The translations under genes and the position numbers were made by a program. Below the pieces are notes generated by a model that saw only the letters and a list, made by a program, of their open reading frames with translations, was not told the origin of the DNA and made no database searches. Positions 23,701 through 31,858 of a stretch of 39,102 nucleotides of DNA are shown in pieces. Location of the stretch: positions 1 to 39,102 of the forward strand of contig JAUIEC010000025.1 in NCBI GenBank assembly GCA_030428945.1, in the 5' to 3' direction. Positions within the stretch are counted from its first letter, which is position 1. Every line of letters begins with the position of its first letter. This DNA is from Phycisphaerae bacterium (GTDB lineage: Bacteria > Planctomycetota > Phycisphaerae > UBA1845 > Fen-1342).

Positions 23701-24692
23701 TCGGGACTGGTGGTCTGCCAGGTGATGTCCGTCAGGGCGGCGGCCGGCAGACCGGTCGCGACCGGGATCACCAGCATGTTCGGATCGTTCAGCCGGGTGG
23801 CGTGCACGTCGAAGGCGGCGTCGGGGGCGGCGGCGCCGGCGGTCTGCACGGACAGGCTGACGTCCTGCCCGACCTCGACGGTGATGTTCTCATCAAGGTT
23901 GAGCACGGCGACCTGCAGCGGGCCGACCAGGATGATCGAACCGGCCGAGGGGGCCGAGCGGGTGAAACGCTCGTCGTCGCTGGCTTCGACGTAAATCGAA
24001 TAGGTGCCGAGCGGCACGCCGGTCGTATCCCAGGTGACGCTGTTGTCCTGGCTGGCGGGCAGATCGGCCACGATCGGGATCTCGTTGCCGCTGTCCGGGG
24101 TGCGGTCGGGGTCGGCGAAGACGGCCAGGCGGGTCGCCTCGTCGCTGTTGTCCAGTCCGATGGCAAGCTGCACCGGCTGGCCGACCTCCACGGTCTGGTC
24201 GTTGTCGAGTCCGAAGCGGATCGCCAGGGGCGGCTTGGGCGTCGGCAGGTTCGGTTCCCGCGGCAGGCGGATCGTCACGCGGATCGTGTCGCCGGCCTGG
24301 AAGTCGACCCCGAGCTCGAAGCGGGTGGTGGTCTCGAACTCGGCCTCGGGAACGCGGCAGAGGACCGAAACCGTCTCGGCGTTGTCCGGACCGACGATCA
24401 CGGCCGATCCGCCGGCCGGCAGCGTGCGTTCGGCGAAGTGGACCTGTTCGTCGGCCAGGGTCATCGTGACCATGCAGGTCGCGGGCGCTTCGGTGGCGTT
24501 GACCAGGTCGACGCGGACGACGCCGTCCACCTCGCGGCCGGGTTGGCTGGAATCGGTCCCGGGGCTAACATCCGCGACCGAATTGGAGGCGGGGGGCTGA
24601 TCCGTGTTGAAGTTCGGGAAGAAGATGCAGCCGGAGGCGAAGGCGAGCACCGTCACCAGCGTCAGTGAGATTGATCGCGAACGAATCATCAT
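20724..24692 (-). CDS. Giant lipoprotein with Ig-like repeats, FG-GAP repeats and C-terminal dockerin
   Basis: The 1322-residue protein starts MMIRSRSISLTLVTVLAFAS with Cys22 after SG, a clear lipobox. Residues 30-150 form a beta-rich domain. About residues 160-770 hold roughly six Ig-like modules of about 100 residues, each with phrases such as TVEVGQPVQLAI and VPLGTYSIYVEA. Residues 790-1260 hold FG-GAP/integrin-like propeller repeats with Ca-binding loops (DLDGDGADDIAIGDP, GDVNGDGFGDALIAA, GDLNGDGAGDLAAGAPG). The end is a type I dockerin with two GDLNGDGVVDLSDLSVLLGQ/SADLNGDGTVNLSDLAILL loops. It is expected to be calcium-stabilised and surface-exposed; dockerins normally bind cohesins, but no cohesin is seen here. 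AGGA lies six bases before the first ATG; an ATG at 24689 is the alternative. Confidence 0.85.
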   Translation of the reverse strand: MMIRSRSISLTLVTVLAFASGCIFFPNFNTDQPPASNSVADVSPGTDSSQPGREVDGVVRVDLVNATEAPATCMVTMTLADEQVHFAERTLPAGGSAVIVGPDNAETVSVLCRVPEAEFETTTRFELGVDFQAGDTIRVTIRLPREPNLPTPKPPLAIRFGLDNDQTVEVGQPVQLAIGLDNSDEATRLAVFADPDRTPDSGNEIPIVADLPASQDNSVTWDTTGVPLGTYSIYVEASDDERFTRSAPSAGSIILVGPLQVAVLNLDENITVEVGQDVSLSVQTAGAAAPDAAFDVHATRLNDPNMLVIPVATGLPAAALTDITWQTTSPETESSVPAGTYAISATLTDGARQATSAATAGNVTILRPLSVFLTLFEDLQVERGASVTITGFTGGLIEGSTFDLLARRIDVEGNEPLLPIALDQTGNGAFGIDWDTTEVTPGTYRTLAFVHDPVNDRTATAASTGTIEIVPQLSLAILGLEEDVVVEYDANVPYTVQIDNTLSGQATFDVFAVLQESPGTEFPIETALPAASQTDLNFLLFSKASFVPGSYALRVDLHDGERSASVTSTGRVILLAPLRIEFTGLNSDITVAAGDPVPFGVRTFNTVDPNASFDVVARPTDGAPIEIASDLPAEPNTDLVFDTTGLEPGSYRLLATLTDGDRFPIDQLSFRKIIISSAPTLVFTDPNGPVGLLQGTDPLNFGWIANDLEEDATISFLLDPDLELNGNEITVLDGISEDAEPVGSASVPSDDIPEGDYYLLGLIDDGFTQVPVYAVDVCVTATLFGTFAPLEYPGQLTTIVGEHAVPNDPNSVENVEFGYALDISRDLDGDGADDIAIGDPLAEQPVDGLIPYGAAYFHRQPAGAWPASLDASQMLARIVGQRSDEQFGHSVAMLAPFGPNTPGPIGELLVGAPAYDGGKSSNDGRALTLRGSKLLSPEGDLFRQGELVRGSDENRLGTAVADAGDVNGDGFGDALIAAIGHSGQRGRVAVLSGANDLPSGNINFDFGQALQGSLWDGGDMFDEAGTALAGGAPFDPNANLDGIVIGAPGAASNAGRAYLIPGGDHLTDNGVHQLSEVGGDEPGVVVTGAMPGDRLGSSVALGDFNGDARPDFFLGAPGVDGGKGRVYVLFGSSDLPPQVDASLIGTVYPGVVLRGVYGGGQLGASVTCVPDQNGDGVVEVAMGAPGYNDDTGAVHLLYSDSSLPADLLLVPSCGQPLFTILGEDFGDRLGSAVSGGDLNGDGAGDLAAGAPGANKVYVFFGEGPPPVPCRGDLNGDGVVDLSDLSVLLGQFGAPGSADLNGDGTVNLSDLAILLNEFGRGCP

Positions 24693-24749
24693 GAGCTTCC
24701 TGGAGCGCCGCTTATCGGACTCTGCCGTTGAACTTTGCCCGGGATGGGG

Positions 24750-24797
24750 CGTACGACAGGAGGAGACGTCCCGGTGGGGACACCCCGTCTCCGTACG
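24750..24797. promoter_or_regulatory. Nested inverted repeat between divergent genes
   Basis: CGTACG at 24750-24755 and 24792-24797 flank inner arms GGAGACG (24762-24768) and CGTCTCC (24786-24792), with GGGG-ACA-CCCC at the centre. The whole lies 58-105 bp upstream of the dockerin lipoprotein start, so an operator or leader structure is possible. Confidence 0.35.
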
Positions 24798-24957
24798 TTA
24801 GTGGTCGTCGGCGAGCACTGTCAAACGGAAAACTCGCTGCGACAGGTGCTTAGCAGCCCGATAGTTAGGTCGGACCGGGCCCGGTGGAAATGCCGCCCGC
24901 TGGAGTCGTATCATCCAGGGACCGATAGCCTGAAATACAGCCGGAGCTTTGTGCGCC

Positions 24958-26052
24958 ATGGTTCAGCGAATCTTGTTTCTGTGTGCGGTTCTCCTGCTCT
25001 CTCCGCTCCTCGCGGAGGCCCAGTTGAACGCCACCCGCTCCAACGTGGCCAGGCGTCCTTCCGACCAGGTCGGCGTCACCGGTGGCCGGACCACCCGCGA
25101 CACCGGGGTCAGCAGGCCCCGCCGCGGCGGCGGCAGCGCCGGCAACGCCGTGCGACTGCCATCCCAGGAAGAGCTTCGTCGCGGATCACCGCTGCCCCCG
25201 AGCCTCCTGCCGGCCGCCTTCCAACTGGGTCGGCCGGGCTTCAACTTCAACTACGGGCACGCCAGCCGCGTGTTCCGCTACCAGGACCCGGTCGAACTCG
25301 GCCGGCTGGAGCGAATCTCGGGCCTGTCCAAGTCGCTGCGGCGGGGCAAGCCGCTGATCGAGCTGCCGGCCGTCACGCCGCGTATGCCGCGGACGCCGTA
25401 CTACGCGCCCGCGCGTCCGCAGTCGGCTTTCCACGACTTCTTCGATTTGCAGCCGAGTCCGCCGGAAGAGGTCGTCAACCTTGAAAAGGACCCGCCGAGC
25501 CTGAACTACGCCGACCTGCTGCAGCGGGAAAACGAGGAGTTCACGCGTCGCAAGCGCGAGCGGGCGATGATCGCGTTCAAGAAGGGGACCACGCCGAAGC
25601 AGGAGAACCGCTACGGCTACATGACCGAGGCGCTCGACCTGTTCCACAGTCTTCGCAAGCCGTCGGCCGACGACGAGGTCCCGTTCGACGAGGCCGTCAC
25701 GCTGCTGGCGATGATCGGGCACCTCGAGAAGGGACAGTACGCTTCGTCCGGACGCGCGATGATGGAACTGATTCGCAATCGTCCCGACTTTTTCAACAGT
25801 CGCCCCGAACTGGAAGAGTACTTCGGAGACCCGCAGGTCCTGCGGGACATCCTCCGGAAGAACCGCCAGGTCGGGGATCGCAACCCCGCCGAGACGATCG
25901 CCTACGGCCTGCAGGCCTTCTGTCAGTGGATGCTCGAAGACGAGACGCGAACCCGCGAGGCGCTCGCGACGATGCTCGAGCGCAACCAGCAGTTGGCAAA
26001 TGATCCGAGAATCAACCAGATCGGCGTTGCGCTGCAGGTGGCATTGAAGTAG
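24958..26052 (+). CDS. Secreted protein of unknown function
   Basis: This 364-residue protein starts with a clear signal peptide (MVQRILFLCAVLLLSPLLAE, cleavage after AEA). The ATG at 24958 follows GGAG by eleven bases; an in-frame TTG at 24949 is too close to it. The mature N-terminus is Arg/Gly/Ser-rich and disordered. The last 150 residues are helical, with phrases such as YGYMTEALDLFHSL, DEAVTLLAMIGHLEKGQY and AYGLQAFCQWMLEDETRTRE, resembling tetratricopeptide-type packing, but no motif is firm. I recognise no family. Ends 86 bp before the epimerase gene. Confidence 0.75.
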   Translation: MVQRILFLCAVLLLSPLLAEAQLNATRSNVARRPSDQVGVTGGRTTRDTGVSRPRRGGGSAGNAVRLPSQEELRRGSPLPPSLLPAAFQLGRPGFNFNYGHASRVFRYQDPVELGRLERISGLSKSLRRGKPLIELPAVTPRMPRTPYYAPARPQSAFHDFFDLQPSPPEEVVNLEKDPPSLNYADLLQRENEEFTRRKRERAMIAFKKGTTPKQENRYGYMTEALDLFHSLRKPSADDEVPFDEAVTLLAMIGHLEKGQYASSGRAMMELIRNRPDFFNSRPELEEYFGDPQVLRDILRKNRQVGDRNPAETIAYGLQAFCQWMLEDETRTREALATMLERNQQLANDPRINQIGVALQVALK

Positions 26053-26138
26053 ACTGACCGATTCTTGGGGTAGAACCTCATCGATTCGCGCCGCGCGGGT
26101 GACCGGAGAGCCCGCAACGCCGATCGAACGAGGATGGA

Positions 26139-28109
26139 ATGAGCAAGCCTGCGGAAACCGAGAGCGGCTGGAAGGCCGCCGGACGGAGAAGGGTCGTTCT
26201 GTCGACCTTTGTCCACCTCGGTCTGTTCGCGCTCACCTGGCTGGGCGCGTTCGGCCTGGCCTACAACTTCAAACGCATCGACTTCTGGTTCAGCGGGTTC
26301 TTCCTCCCGATGCTGCCGGTCGTGCTGGTCATCAAGCTGGCCGTCTTCGGACAGATGGGCCTCTTCCGCGGCGCCTGGCGCTACGTCAGCATGCGCGACC
26401 TGTTCCAGATCTCCCGGGCCTCCTGGCTCAGCACCGTCGTCCTCTACCTGATCTACTACGTCTCCGTGAACGTCGATTCCGCGGCTCGTCTGATTGGCTT
26501 TACGGGGCTCGAGTTCGATCCGTTCGGCGGAGATTTTCCCGATTCCGTTTTTCTGCTCGACGTGGCCGGCACGATCGCCGTGATCAGCGGTGCCCGCATG
26601 GGCGTCCGCCTGTACCACGAGGAGATCCAGCCCGTCGCCCACGGCGAGGCGCCCAAGCTGCTCGTCCTCGGGGCCGGCAACGCGGCCGACAGCCTGATCC
26701 GCGAAATCGCCCGCCAGCCCGTGCTGGAATACCGCATCGTCGGACTGCTCGACGACGACCCCGCCAAGCAGGGCACGCAGATGCGCGGCTTCGAGGTGCT
26801 CGGCCCGATCAGCCGCGTGGCCGAAATCTGCGAAGAACACGCCGTCGACGAACTGCTGATCGCGATGCCCTCGGCCACCAAGGGCCAGGTCCGGCGCGTG
26901 GTCGAACTGTGCCAGGGCACCAACCTGCGGTTCAAGACCCTGCCGGCGATGGCGGACCTGATCAGCGGCCGCGCCAAGGTGCAGCAGATCCGCGACGTGG
27001 ACATCAACGACCTGCTCGGGCGTCCGCCCGTCCAGCTTGATACGGACACGATCGGCGCCTTCATCAAGGATCGCACCATCCTGGTGACCGGCGCGGGCGG
27101 CTCGATCGGTTCGGAGATGTGTCGCCAGATCGCGCCGTTCGGCCCCCGGCGGCTGATCCTCGTCGAACAGGCCGAACAGAACCTGTTCGAAATCGACCGC
27201 GAACTGCGCCGCAGCTTCCCCGACGTCGACGTCGTGCCCTGCATCGGCGACATCGCCGACCGCGGCCGGATGTCGACCCTGATGGATCGCGAGCGGCCGT
27301 GCGGTGTCTTCCACGCCGCGGCTCACAAGCACGTCCCGATGATGGAACACAACCCGGGCGAGGCCCTGAAGAACAACTGCCTCGGCACGCGGGTCGTCGC
27401 CGACGTCTCGGCCGAGTACGGCTGCGAGAAGTTCGTGATGATCTCGACGGACAAGGCCGTCAACCCGACCAGCATCATGGGCGCGTCGAAGCGCGTCGCC
27501 GAGATGTACATCCAGGCCCTGAACGATCGGGTCGAGACGCAGTTCGTCACCGTTCGCTTCGGCAACGTGCTCGGCAGCAGCGGCAGCGTGGTCCCGATCT
27601 TCCGCCAGCAGATCGCCCGCGGCGGCCCGGTGACCGTCACGCATCCCGAGATGATCCGCTACTTCATGACGATCCCCGAGGCGGCTCAACTGGTCCTCCA
27701 GGCCGGCTCGATGGGGCAGGGCGGCGAGATCTTCGTGCTCGACATGGGCGAACCGGTCAAGATCGTCGACCTCGCCCGCGAGATGATCACCCTCTCCGGC
27801 TTCCGCCCGGACGAAGACATCGAGATCCGCTTCACCGGCATGCGCCCCGGCGAGAAGCTGTTCGAGGAACTCTCGATCGAGGGCGAGGACGTCGCCCGCA
27901 CCTCTCACCCGAAGGTCGGCATCTGGACCAACCGCAAGGAAGACTGGGACACGCTGATCGGCGCCATGGACGCCCTCGTCGCCGACGCCGACCAGCTTGA
28001 CCGTGAAGGCGTCCGCCAGCGACTCAAGCAGGTCGTCCCCGAATTCCTGCTCGAAAGCCCCGGCGTTGAGCAGGCCGACGGCTCGCCCAAGGCCACCTCC
28101 GCGGCCTGA
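26139..28109 (+). CDS. Membrane-bound nucleoside-diphosphate sugar dehydratase/epimerase (CapD/WbpM type)
   Basis: This 656-residue protein probably removes water at C4/C6 of a UDP- or dTDP-linked sugar, or epimerises it, for surface polysaccharide or glycan synthesis at the inner membrane. About four N-terminal membrane segments lie within residues 20-160. A CoA-binding-type Rossmann domain (KLLVLGAGNAADSLIREI) follows. The catalytic SDR domain has TGAGGSIGSEM with Gly318-Gly324, AAAHKHVPMME, and ISTDKAVNPTSIMGASKR, where Ser436, Met447 and Lys451 give the Ser-Met-Lys triad known from WbpM instead of Ser-Tyr-Lys. GAGG lies five bases before the ATG. The actual sugar cannot be told from sequence. 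Confidence 0.88.
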   Translation: MSKPAETESGWKAAGRRRVVLSTFVHLGLFALTWLGAFGLAYNFKRIDFWFSGFFLPMLPVVLVIKLAVFGQMGLFRGAWRYVSMRDLFQISRASWLSTVVLYLIYYVSVNVDSAARLIGFTGLEFDPFGGDFPDSVFLLDVAGTIAVISGARMGVRLYHEEIQPVAHGEAPKLLVLGAGNAADSLIREIARQPVLEYRIVGLLDDDPAKQGTQMRGFEVLGPISRVAEICEEHAVDELLIAMPSATKGQVRRVVELCQGTNLRFKTLPAMADLISGRAKVQQIRDVDINDLLGRPPVQLDTDTIGAFIKDRTILVTGAGGSIGSEMCRQIAPFGPRRLILVEQAEQNLFEIDRELRRSFPDVDVVPCIGDIADRGRMSTLMDRERPCGVFHAAAHKHVPMMEHNPGEALKNNCLGTRVVADVSAEYGCEKFVMISTDKAVNPTSIMGASKRVAEMYIQALNDRVETQFVTVRFGNVLGSSGSVVPIFRQQIARGGPVTVTHPEMIRYFMTIPEAAQLVLQAGSMGQGGEIFVLDMGEPVKIVDLAREMITLSGFRPDEDIEIRFTGMRPGEKLFEELSIEGEDVARTSHPKVGIWTNRKEDWDTLIGAMDALVADADQLDREGVRQRLKQVVPEFLLESPGVEQADGSPKATSAA

Positions 28110-28169
28110 CCGAAAACCCCCGTCCCCCTCGATATACACGACTGCCACCCGCGACTATAGTTCTGCGGT

Positions 28170-29315
28170 ATGCGCAAACGCGTGATCATTCTTGGCGCCA
28201 CCGGGTCCATCGGCCAGTCCACCCTGAGCGTCTGCGAGGCCATGTCCGACCGCTTTGAAGTCGTCGGTCTGGCGGCCGGGCGGAACGGCGCACGGCTGGC
28301 GGAACAGGCCCGCCGGGTCAGGCCGACCGCCGTCGCCATGGCCGACCCGCAGGCCCTGTCCGCGGTCCGCGCGGAACTGCCGCCCGGCACCCGCACGTTC
28401 ACCGGCACCGAGGGCGTCGTCGAACTGGTCGACCAGGTCGACGCGGACTTCGTCCTCTCCGCGATCGTCGGGGCCGCCGGACTGCCGCCGACCCTGCGGG
28501 CGGTCCAGCTTGGCCGCCAGATCGGACTGGCCAACAAGGAATCGCTCGTCGTGGCCGGTTCGCTGCTGATGCCGCTGGCGCGCGAGAGCGGTTCGGAACT
28601 GCTGCCGGTCGACAGCGAGCACTCGGCCATCTTCCAGGCCCTGCACTCCGGGCAGCCGCGCGAGGTCGAGAAGATCGTCCTGACCGCCTCGGGCGGACCG
28701 TTCCGCACCTGGGACCACGCCCGCATCAAGTCGGCCACGCTCGAGGACGCCCTCAAGCACCCGACCTGGAAGATGGGCCCGAAGATCACGATCGACAGCG
28801 CCTCGATGATGAACAAGGCCCTCGAGGTGATCGAGGCCCGGCACCTGTTCGAGATCGACAGCGACCGGATCGAGGTCCTGGTCCATCCCGAATCCATTGT
28901 CCACTCGATGGTCGAGTTCCGCGACGCGTCGGTCATCGCGCAACTCGGAACCCCCGACATGCGGACGCCGATCCAGTACGCGCTGACCTATCCGCACCGC
29001 GTGGCCGGCGTCGCCGACCGCCTCGACTGGCGCCAGGTCCGCCAGCTCAACTTCGAAACACCGGACTTTGAACGATTTCCCGCCCTGCGAATGGGCTTCG
29101 AGTCCGCCCGCCTGGGCGGCAGCACCGGCGCCGTGCTGAACGCCGCCAACGAAGCCGCCGTGGAACTGTTCCGCCTCGGCCGGGTCACGTTCGGCGGCGT
29201 TGCCGACCTGCTCGAGCGGGTCTTCAGCGACCACCGCCCGATCGCCAACCCGACCCTCGAGGAACTGCTCGCGGCCGACGCCTGGGCTCGCGACGAGGTA
29301 CATGCATGCTGCTGA
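28170..29315 (+). CDS. dxr: 1-deoxy-D-xylulose-5-phosphate reductoisomerase
   Basis: This 381-residue enzyme converts DXP to MEP, the committed step of the non-mevalonate isoprenoid pathway. Motifs are in order: the NADPH-binding ILGATGSIGQSTL, GLANKESLVVAG, the metal and substrate site PVDSEHSAIFQAL, LTASGGPFRTW, DSASMMNKALEVIEARHLF, VHPESIVHSMVEF, and the C-terminal GAVLNAANEAAVELF. Length is normal. Its end overlaps the rseP start (29306), implying translational coupling, as in many bacteria where dxr and rseP are neighbours. Confidence 0.97.
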   Translation: MRKRVIILGATGSIGQSTLSVCEAMSDRFEVVGLAAGRNGARLAEQARRVRPTAVAMADPQALSAVRAELPPGTRTFTGTEGVVELVDQVDADFVLSAIVGAAGLPPTLRAVQLGRQIGLANKESLVVAGSLLMPLARESGSELLPVDSEHSAIFQALHSGQPREVEKIVLTASGGPFRTWDHARIKSATLEDALKHPTWKMGPKITIDSASMMNKALEVIEARHLFEIDSDRIEVLVHPESIVHSMVEFRDASVIAQLGTPDMRTPIQYALTYPHRVAGVADRLDWRQVRQLNFETPDFERFPALRMGFESARLGGSTGAVLNAANEAAVELFRLGRVTFGGVADLLERVFSDHRPIANPTLEELLAADAWARDEVHACC

Positions 29316-31567
29316 TGGCTCAAGCCGCGGAACTGGAATCCTGGCTCTACAACATCTGGATGGTCGCCAAGGTCCTGATCGGATTCTCGGTGATCATCTT
29401 CTTCCACGAACTCGGCCACTTCCTGGCCGCCAAGTGGGTCGGGATCCGCGTCAACCAGTTCGCGGTCGGCTTCGGCACACGCGTGGTCGGCTATCGCGCC
29501 GGCGAGGGCGTCACCTTCGGCAACCGCCCGGAGTACAGCGCCGACGAACTGGCCCGCCGCCAGTACGGCGAAACCGACTACTGCCTGCGCCTGCTGCCGA
29601 TCGGCGGGTACGTCAAGATGCTCGGACAGGACGACGTCCTGATCGATGAAGAAACCGGCGAAATGTCCCTGACCGATGACCCGCGGGCCTTCCCCTCGCG
29701 ACCGGTCGGACAGCGGATGATCGTCGTCTCGGCCGGCGTGATCTTCAACCTGCTCTTCGCCGCGGCCCTGCTGACCGGCGTCTTCCTGATCGGCCGAACG
29801 GCCGAGGCGCCCGAGATCGGCTTCATCCCGCGAGACAGCGCCGCCTACGGCAAGCTCGAAACGGGCGACCGGGTCCTCGAAGTCAACGGCCGCCAGGTCA
29901 ACTCGTTCAAGGACGTGCTGGTCGGCTCGATCATCGCGGGCAACTCGGTTTCGCTGACGATCGAGCGCGACGGGCAGCGCCTGCCGCAACCGGTCGTGGT
30001 CGAGAATGAACTGGTCGAAGAGATCGGCCTGAAGATCCTGAAGGTCGACCGCCGCCGCGAACCGGTCCTCAGCCAGGACGTCGAGGGCCCGGACGGACAG
30101 GTCGCGGCCCGCAAGGGCGACCGGATCGTCGCCGTCAACGGAACGCCGCTCGAAACCTTCGCCGACCTCGACGTCGCCTTCGCCGCCAGCCACGGCAAGC
30201 CGCTGGAACTGACGGTCGAGCGGCCCGTCGCCGAGGATTCCGACGAGACCATCACGGCGACCTGCACGCAGGAACCGACGCTGATCTTCGGCAGCATGCG
30301 CCCCAGCTTTTCACCCGAAGAGCCCAGCAACGCCGAGAACAGCCAGCACCTGCTCGGCCTCGCCCGGCGGCAGGGCATCAACCGGATCCTGCCCGGTTCG
30401 GCCGCCGAACAGGCCGGCTTCAAGCCCGGCGACGTGATCGTGCAGTTCGGTTCGGTCGCCAACCCGATGTATCACGAGATCACCGAGGTGGTCGAGGCCA
30501 GCGGCGGCGAGACGCCCATCGCGGTCCGCGTGCAGCGCGGCGACCGCGTCGAGTCGCTCGAGGTCACGCCCCGGCGGCGGTTCCAGTTCTTCGGACAGGC
30601 CAAGCCGAAGATCGGGGTCGAGTTCCTCCCGGAGGCCGCGTCGTTCGTGGCCGGCACCATTCCCGAGACGCCCGCGGCCGAACTGGCGATTCCGCGCGGC
30701 GCGCGGATCGTGGCGGTCGACAACGACGAGGTCAGCACCTGGTCCGAGATTGCCGAGGCCCTGCTGGCCCGGGCCGGGGGCGAGGTCACACTCAAGTACG
30801 TCTCCGGCGCGAACATCGTCGGCCGGCCGCTGCGGGTGCCCAGCAGCCTGGTGGACCAGTTGGGACTGACGGCGGTCTCGCGACTCGAACAGATCAACGG
30901 CGAGAAGAACTACGAGACGACCAACCCGTTCACCGGCAAGCCGGCCAGCTATCGGCTGAGTGGTTCGTCGTGGGCGGTCCGCGAGGCCCTGTCCCAGTAT
31001 GTCGGGCACACGGTCGAGGTCACCTGGCGTCCGCGGATCGACCAGGACCCGATCACCTCCGAGTGGCGGGTGACCGCCGAGGCGCTCGACCCGTGGCAGA
31101 TGCGCCTCGGCTACGGCGCGCACGGACTCTCGTACCAGCCGAAGAAGATCGAGATCACGGCGAACGGCAACCCGGCCACGGCGCTGATGATGGGCGTCAA
31201 CGAGGTCAAGAACTGGGTGCTGGAGGTCTACGCGTTCCTGCGGGGCATGCTGACGCGTGAGAACGTCGGGGTCGAGCACGTCTCGGGCCCGGTCGGGATC
31301 GTCAGCGTGGCGGTCGAACGAGCCAAGGCGGGCGTGGTGGAACTGCTGTATTTCATCGCGTTCCTGTCGGTCAACCTGGCGGTGATCAACTTCCTGCCGA
31401 TCCCGGTGATGGACGGCGGCCTGATGGTCTTCCTGCTGGTCGAGAAGATCAAGGGCAAGCCCCTCAGCCTCCAGACACAGATGATCAGCACCCTCGTCGG
31501 CCTGGCCGCGATCCTGCTGCTCGGCCTGATCGTCACCTTCCAGGACATCGGGCGATTGTTTCAGTAG
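29306..31567 (+). CDS. rseP: Site-2 intramembrane zinc protease, RseP family
   Basis: This 753-residue membrane protease should cut single-pass membrane proteins such as anti-sigma factors. The zinc site FFHELGHFLAAK (HELGH at residues 34-38) is in the first membrane helix. The second ligand motif NFLPIPVMDGG is near the C-terminus, with HVSGPVGIVSVAV before it. Between them are PDZ-like modules with KLETGDRVLEVNGRQV and AGFKPGDVIVQFG. E. coli RseP is about 450 residues; the extra length lies in the periplasmic PDZ region, as in other long planctomycete RseP proteins. The ATG at 29306 lies seven bases after GAGG and overlaps dxr by ten bases; a second in-frame ATG is at 29315. A GGGAACA array begins three bases after the stop. 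Confidence 0.95.
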   Translation: MLLMAQAAELESWLYNIWMVAKVLIGFSVIIFFHELGHFLAAKWVGIRVNQFAVGFGTRVVGYRAGEGVTFGNRPEYSADELARRQYGETDYCLRLLPIGGYVKMLGQDDVLIDEETGEMSLTDDPRAFPSRPVGQRMIVVSAGVIFNLLFAAALLTGVFLIGRTAEAPEIGFIPRDSAAYGKLETGDRVLEVNGRQVNSFKDVLVGSIIAGNSVSLTIERDGQRLPQPVVVENELVEEIGLKILKVDRRREPVLSQDVEGPDGQVAARKGDRIVAVNGTPLETFADLDVAFAASHGKPLELTVERPVAEDSDETITATCTQEPTLIFGSMRPSFSPEEPSNAENSQHLLGLARRQGINRILPGSAAEQAGFKPGDVIVQFGSVANPMYHEITEVVEASGGETPIAVRVQRGDRVESLEVTPRRRFQFFGQAKPKIGVEFLPEAASFVAGTIPETPAAELAIPRGARIVAVDNDEVSTWSEIAEALLARAGGEVTLKYVSGANIVGRPLRVPSSLVDQLGLTAVSRLEQINGEKNYETTNPFTGKPASYRLSGSSWAVREALSQYVGHTVEVTWRPRIDQDPITSEWRVTAEALDPWQMRLGYGAHGLSYQPKKIEITANGNPATALMMGVNEVKNWVLEVYAFLRGMLTRENVGVEHVSGPVGIVSVAVERAKAGVVELLYFIAFLSVNLAVINFLPIPVMDGGLMVFLLVEKIKGKPLSLQTQMISTLVGLAAILLLGLIVTFQDIGRLFQ

Positions 31568-31570
31568 GAA

Positions 31571-31612
31571 GGGAACAGGGAACCGGGAACAGGGAACAGG
31601 GAACAGGGAACA
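31571..31612. repeat. GGGAACA heptamer array, 6 copies
   Basis: Six tandem 7-bp units (one reads GGGAACC) begin three bases after the rseP stop. This is the longest array of this family in the window. Confidence 0.92.
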
Positions 31613-31662
31613 GAGGGAGCGGAAGGGAACCGGCAACCGAGGGGCGGGAAACCGAGAACGGG

Positions 31663-31735
31663 GACAGAGACGGACCTCGTCCCGGAGACAGTGACGGATC
31701 TCGTCCCGGAAAACAGAGACGGATCTCGTCCCGGG
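31663..31735. repeat. 24-bp tandem repeat, 3 copies
   Basis: Units of the type GACAGAGACGGATCTCGTCC start at 31663, 31687 and 31712, the last offset by one base. Each ends in CTCGTCCCGG. They lie between a GGGAACA array and the 39-bp dispersed repeat; the 291-bp gap holds no gene. Confidence 0.8.
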
Positions 31736-31742
31736 TGCCCTA

Positions 31743-31781
31743 TCCTTGAGTGAGCGCAGCGAACGGAAGGGTGGGGGACTG
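31743..31781. repeat. 39-bp dispersed repeat, copy 2
   Basis: It matches 11578-11616 at 37 of 39 positions, the differences being C to T and G to A. Again it lies downstream of a GGGAACA array. Confidence 0.8.
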
Positions 31782-31858
31782 CGTGGCATCTGGCTCCTGG
31801 TCGAGGCCGCGTGTGCCACAACCCCCGGCCCCGGTTCCTTCCCCTATGATCCTCAGTC

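Noticed and set aside
20607..24668. Plus-strand open frame of 1353 codons
   Set aside because: It is an exact antisense shadow of the dockerin lipoprotein gene, which has clear domains.
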